From the NCBI RefSeq assembly GCF_963665995.1, contig NZ_OY762512.1, positions 3,100,001 through 3,164,000 on the forward strand: 64,000 nucleotides of DNA, in the 5' to 3' direction. Both the position numbers and the translations under genes were made by a program. The notes below the pieces were generated by a model. That model was not told the DNA's origin. It searched no databases and saw nothing but the letters and a program-made list of their open reading frames with translations. Each line of letters begins with the position of its first letter. Positions within the stretch are counted from its first letter, which is position 1. Of this stretch, positions 62,868 to 64,000 are shown piece by piece. Source of the stretch: Pleurocapsa sp. FMAR1 (lineage in GTDB: Bacteria; Cyanobacteriota; Cyanobacteriia; Cyanobacteriales; Xenococcaceae).

Positions 62868-63929
62868 ATGACAGCAACATTACCAGCATCGCCAAAAAGT
62901 TTAAAATCGACCCAATTAGATGACAATATCAAACTTAGAGATATTATCAACACACTACCTAAAGAAGTTTTTATTAAAAATCCTCGTAAGACATGGTCAA
63001 AGCTAGTTATTAATGTCTTGTGTGTTGCTGTAGGCTACTGGACAGTGGCAGTTTCACCCTGGTATTTACTACCTGTTGCTTGGATATTTTTAGGCACAAG
63101 CTTACAAGGCTTTTTCGTCATCGCCCATGACTGTGGTCATCGTTCCTTCTCTAACCGTATTTGGGTAAACGATTTAGTAGGACACGTTATGACTTTGCCA
63201 ATTATTTATCCCTTCCATGCTTGGCGTATCTTACATAACTATCATCACAAGCATACAAATAAGCTGGATGTGGATAACGCCTGGGCTCCTTTTACTCCTG
63301 AGACGTATGATAATTGTTCTTCCACTATACAGTGGCTATATCGTCGAATGCGCGGTTGGTTTTGGGGATTTGGTTCAATTATACATTGGGCAAAACTGCA
63401 CTTTATTTGGAGTAAATTTGAAGGTAAACAAAGAGAACAGGTTCGCTTATCAGTACTAGTAGTTCTAATTGGCGGTGGTATTGTATATTCCACTTTGTTT
63501 ATCACTACAGGATTTGTTGGCTTAGTTAAGTTTTGGCTTATGCCTTGGTTGGTATATCATTTCTGGATGAGTACCTTCACCATGTTCCATCACACTATGC
63601 CTGAAATTCCTTTCAAGGCAGAAAATGAATGGAATGAAGCCCGCGCTCAACTATCGGGTACTGTCAACTGTAAGTATCCTTGGTGGGTAGAGTTTCTTTG
63701 TCACGATATTAACGTGCATATTCCTCATCACCTAACTACAGGGATTCCTTGGTATAACTTGCGTTTGGCTCACGATAGTTTGGTAGAAAATTGGGGTGAT
63801 TATCTTTATCCTGACTGTACCTTTAACTGGGAATTAATTCAGAAGGTAACTAAAGACTGTCATCTGTATGAGGAAAAAAATAACTATCAAAGTATAGAAA
63901 AGTACTGCTCGTCTAAATCAACTATTTAA
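62868..63929 (+). CDS. desA: Acyl-lipid fatty acid desaturase, Delta-12 type (DesA-like)
   Basis: 353 aa with three His boxes: HDCGH (87-91), HNYHH (123-127) and HIPHH (284-288). VNDLVGHVMTLPIIYPFHAW near 100, LMPWLVYHFWMSTFTMFHHT near 224 and NVHIPHHL match DesA. It introduces the Delta-12 double bond in glycerolipid acyl chains, using ferredoxin. The DesB omega-3 group is close, so the position specificity is inferred. The gene is complete; the last 71 bases of the window after it show nothing. Confidence 0.9.
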   Translation: MTATLPASPKSLKSTQLDDNIKLRDIINTLPKEVFIKNPRKTWSKLVINVLCVAVGYWTVAVSPWYLLPVAWIFLGTSLQGFFVIAHDCGHRSFSNRIWVNDLVGHVMTLPIIYPFHAWRILHNYHHKHTNKLDVDNAWAPFTPETYDNCSSTIQWLYRRMRGWFWGFGSIIHWAKLHFIWSKFEGKQREQVRLSVLVVLIGGGIVYSTLFITTGFVGLVKFWLMPWLVYHFWMSTFTMFHHTMPEIPFKAENEWNEARAQLSGTVNCKYPWWVEFLCHDINVHIPHHLTTGIPWYNLRLAHDSLVENWGDYLYPDCTFNWELIQKVTKDCHLYEEKNNYQSIEKYCSSKSTI

Positions 63930-64000
63930 TAGTTATTGAACTTGCTCACCTAATCATCCGTTGGAAATATGAACAAGCTTAAGCTGTGCTAACGATTATG

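Overview
This window comes from a cyanobacterium. The evidence is the density of HIP1 octamers (GCGATCGC) in genes and spacers, the photosystem I genes psaL and psaI, the PSII-repair gene psb32, phycobilisome linkers and bilin lyases, an NblB-type HEAT protein, a DesA-type acyl-lipid desaturase and a squalene-hopene cyclase. A phycoerythrin-type operon (cpeC, cpeD, cpeE, a cpcD-like gene, cpeS, cpeT, cpeR) suggests a phycoerythrin-containing strain. The genus cannot be fixed from the sequence; a unicellular or baeocystous lineage is only a guess. The DNA is AT-rich, with short GC-rich repeat islands.

Layout. 1-1.9 kb: remains of a primase/DUF3987 mobile-element gene lying against the 3' end of tRNA-Asp. 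2.4-9.8 kb: a membrane TPR protein, an SDR, a HAD hydrolase, and a sufC-sufD-sufS operon on the minus strand with no sufB. 10-22 kb: housekeeping and stress genes: an MmyB-type regulator facing an SDR, NDH-2, YqeY, RecG, an EamA transporter, a TetR regulator facing an AhpD-like gene with paired operator-like palindromes, a GST, and a CopG/MazF toxin-antitoxin pair. 22.1-28.3 kb: the phycobilisome rod-linker and lyase locus behind a leader of nearly 0.8 kb. 28.8-31.2 kb: a ribbon-helix-helix/coiled-coil/tail-anchor protein abutting an SRPBCC gene. 31.7-37 kb: a TSUP transporter, DUF4346, psb32, psaL/psaI, a frameshifted MFS gene and an EI24 protein. 37.3-45.4 kb: glycosyltransferases, a FAD monooxygenase, an ammonium transporter and an IS982 remnant. 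45.4-52.3 kb: cpcF-like, moeA, RDD, rpmG-rpsR-rnr and a MacB-type permease. 52.7-64 kb: a histidine kinase, shc bracketed by inverted GC-rich repeats, DUF29, nblB-like, a CBS protein, a class D beta-lactamase, ilvE, an M61 peptidase and desA.

Cooperation. The cpe genes build and chromophorylate phycoerythrin rods and end in the regulator cpeR, while the cpcF-like and nblB-like genes connect to phycocyanin chromophorylation and phycobilisome turnover. sufCDS serves Fe-S assembly for the photosystems. desA and shc shape membrane lipids.

The most unusual material is (i) the DNA-binding-like, coiled-coil, membrane-tailed protein with seven exact 105-bp repeats, each carrying a HIP1 site or its remnant; (ii) a dispersed GC-rich repeat family that has entered sufD and a transposase remnant in frame and flanks shc in inverted orientation; and (iii) the cpe operon with a CpcD-type capping linker inserted between cpeE and cpeS.
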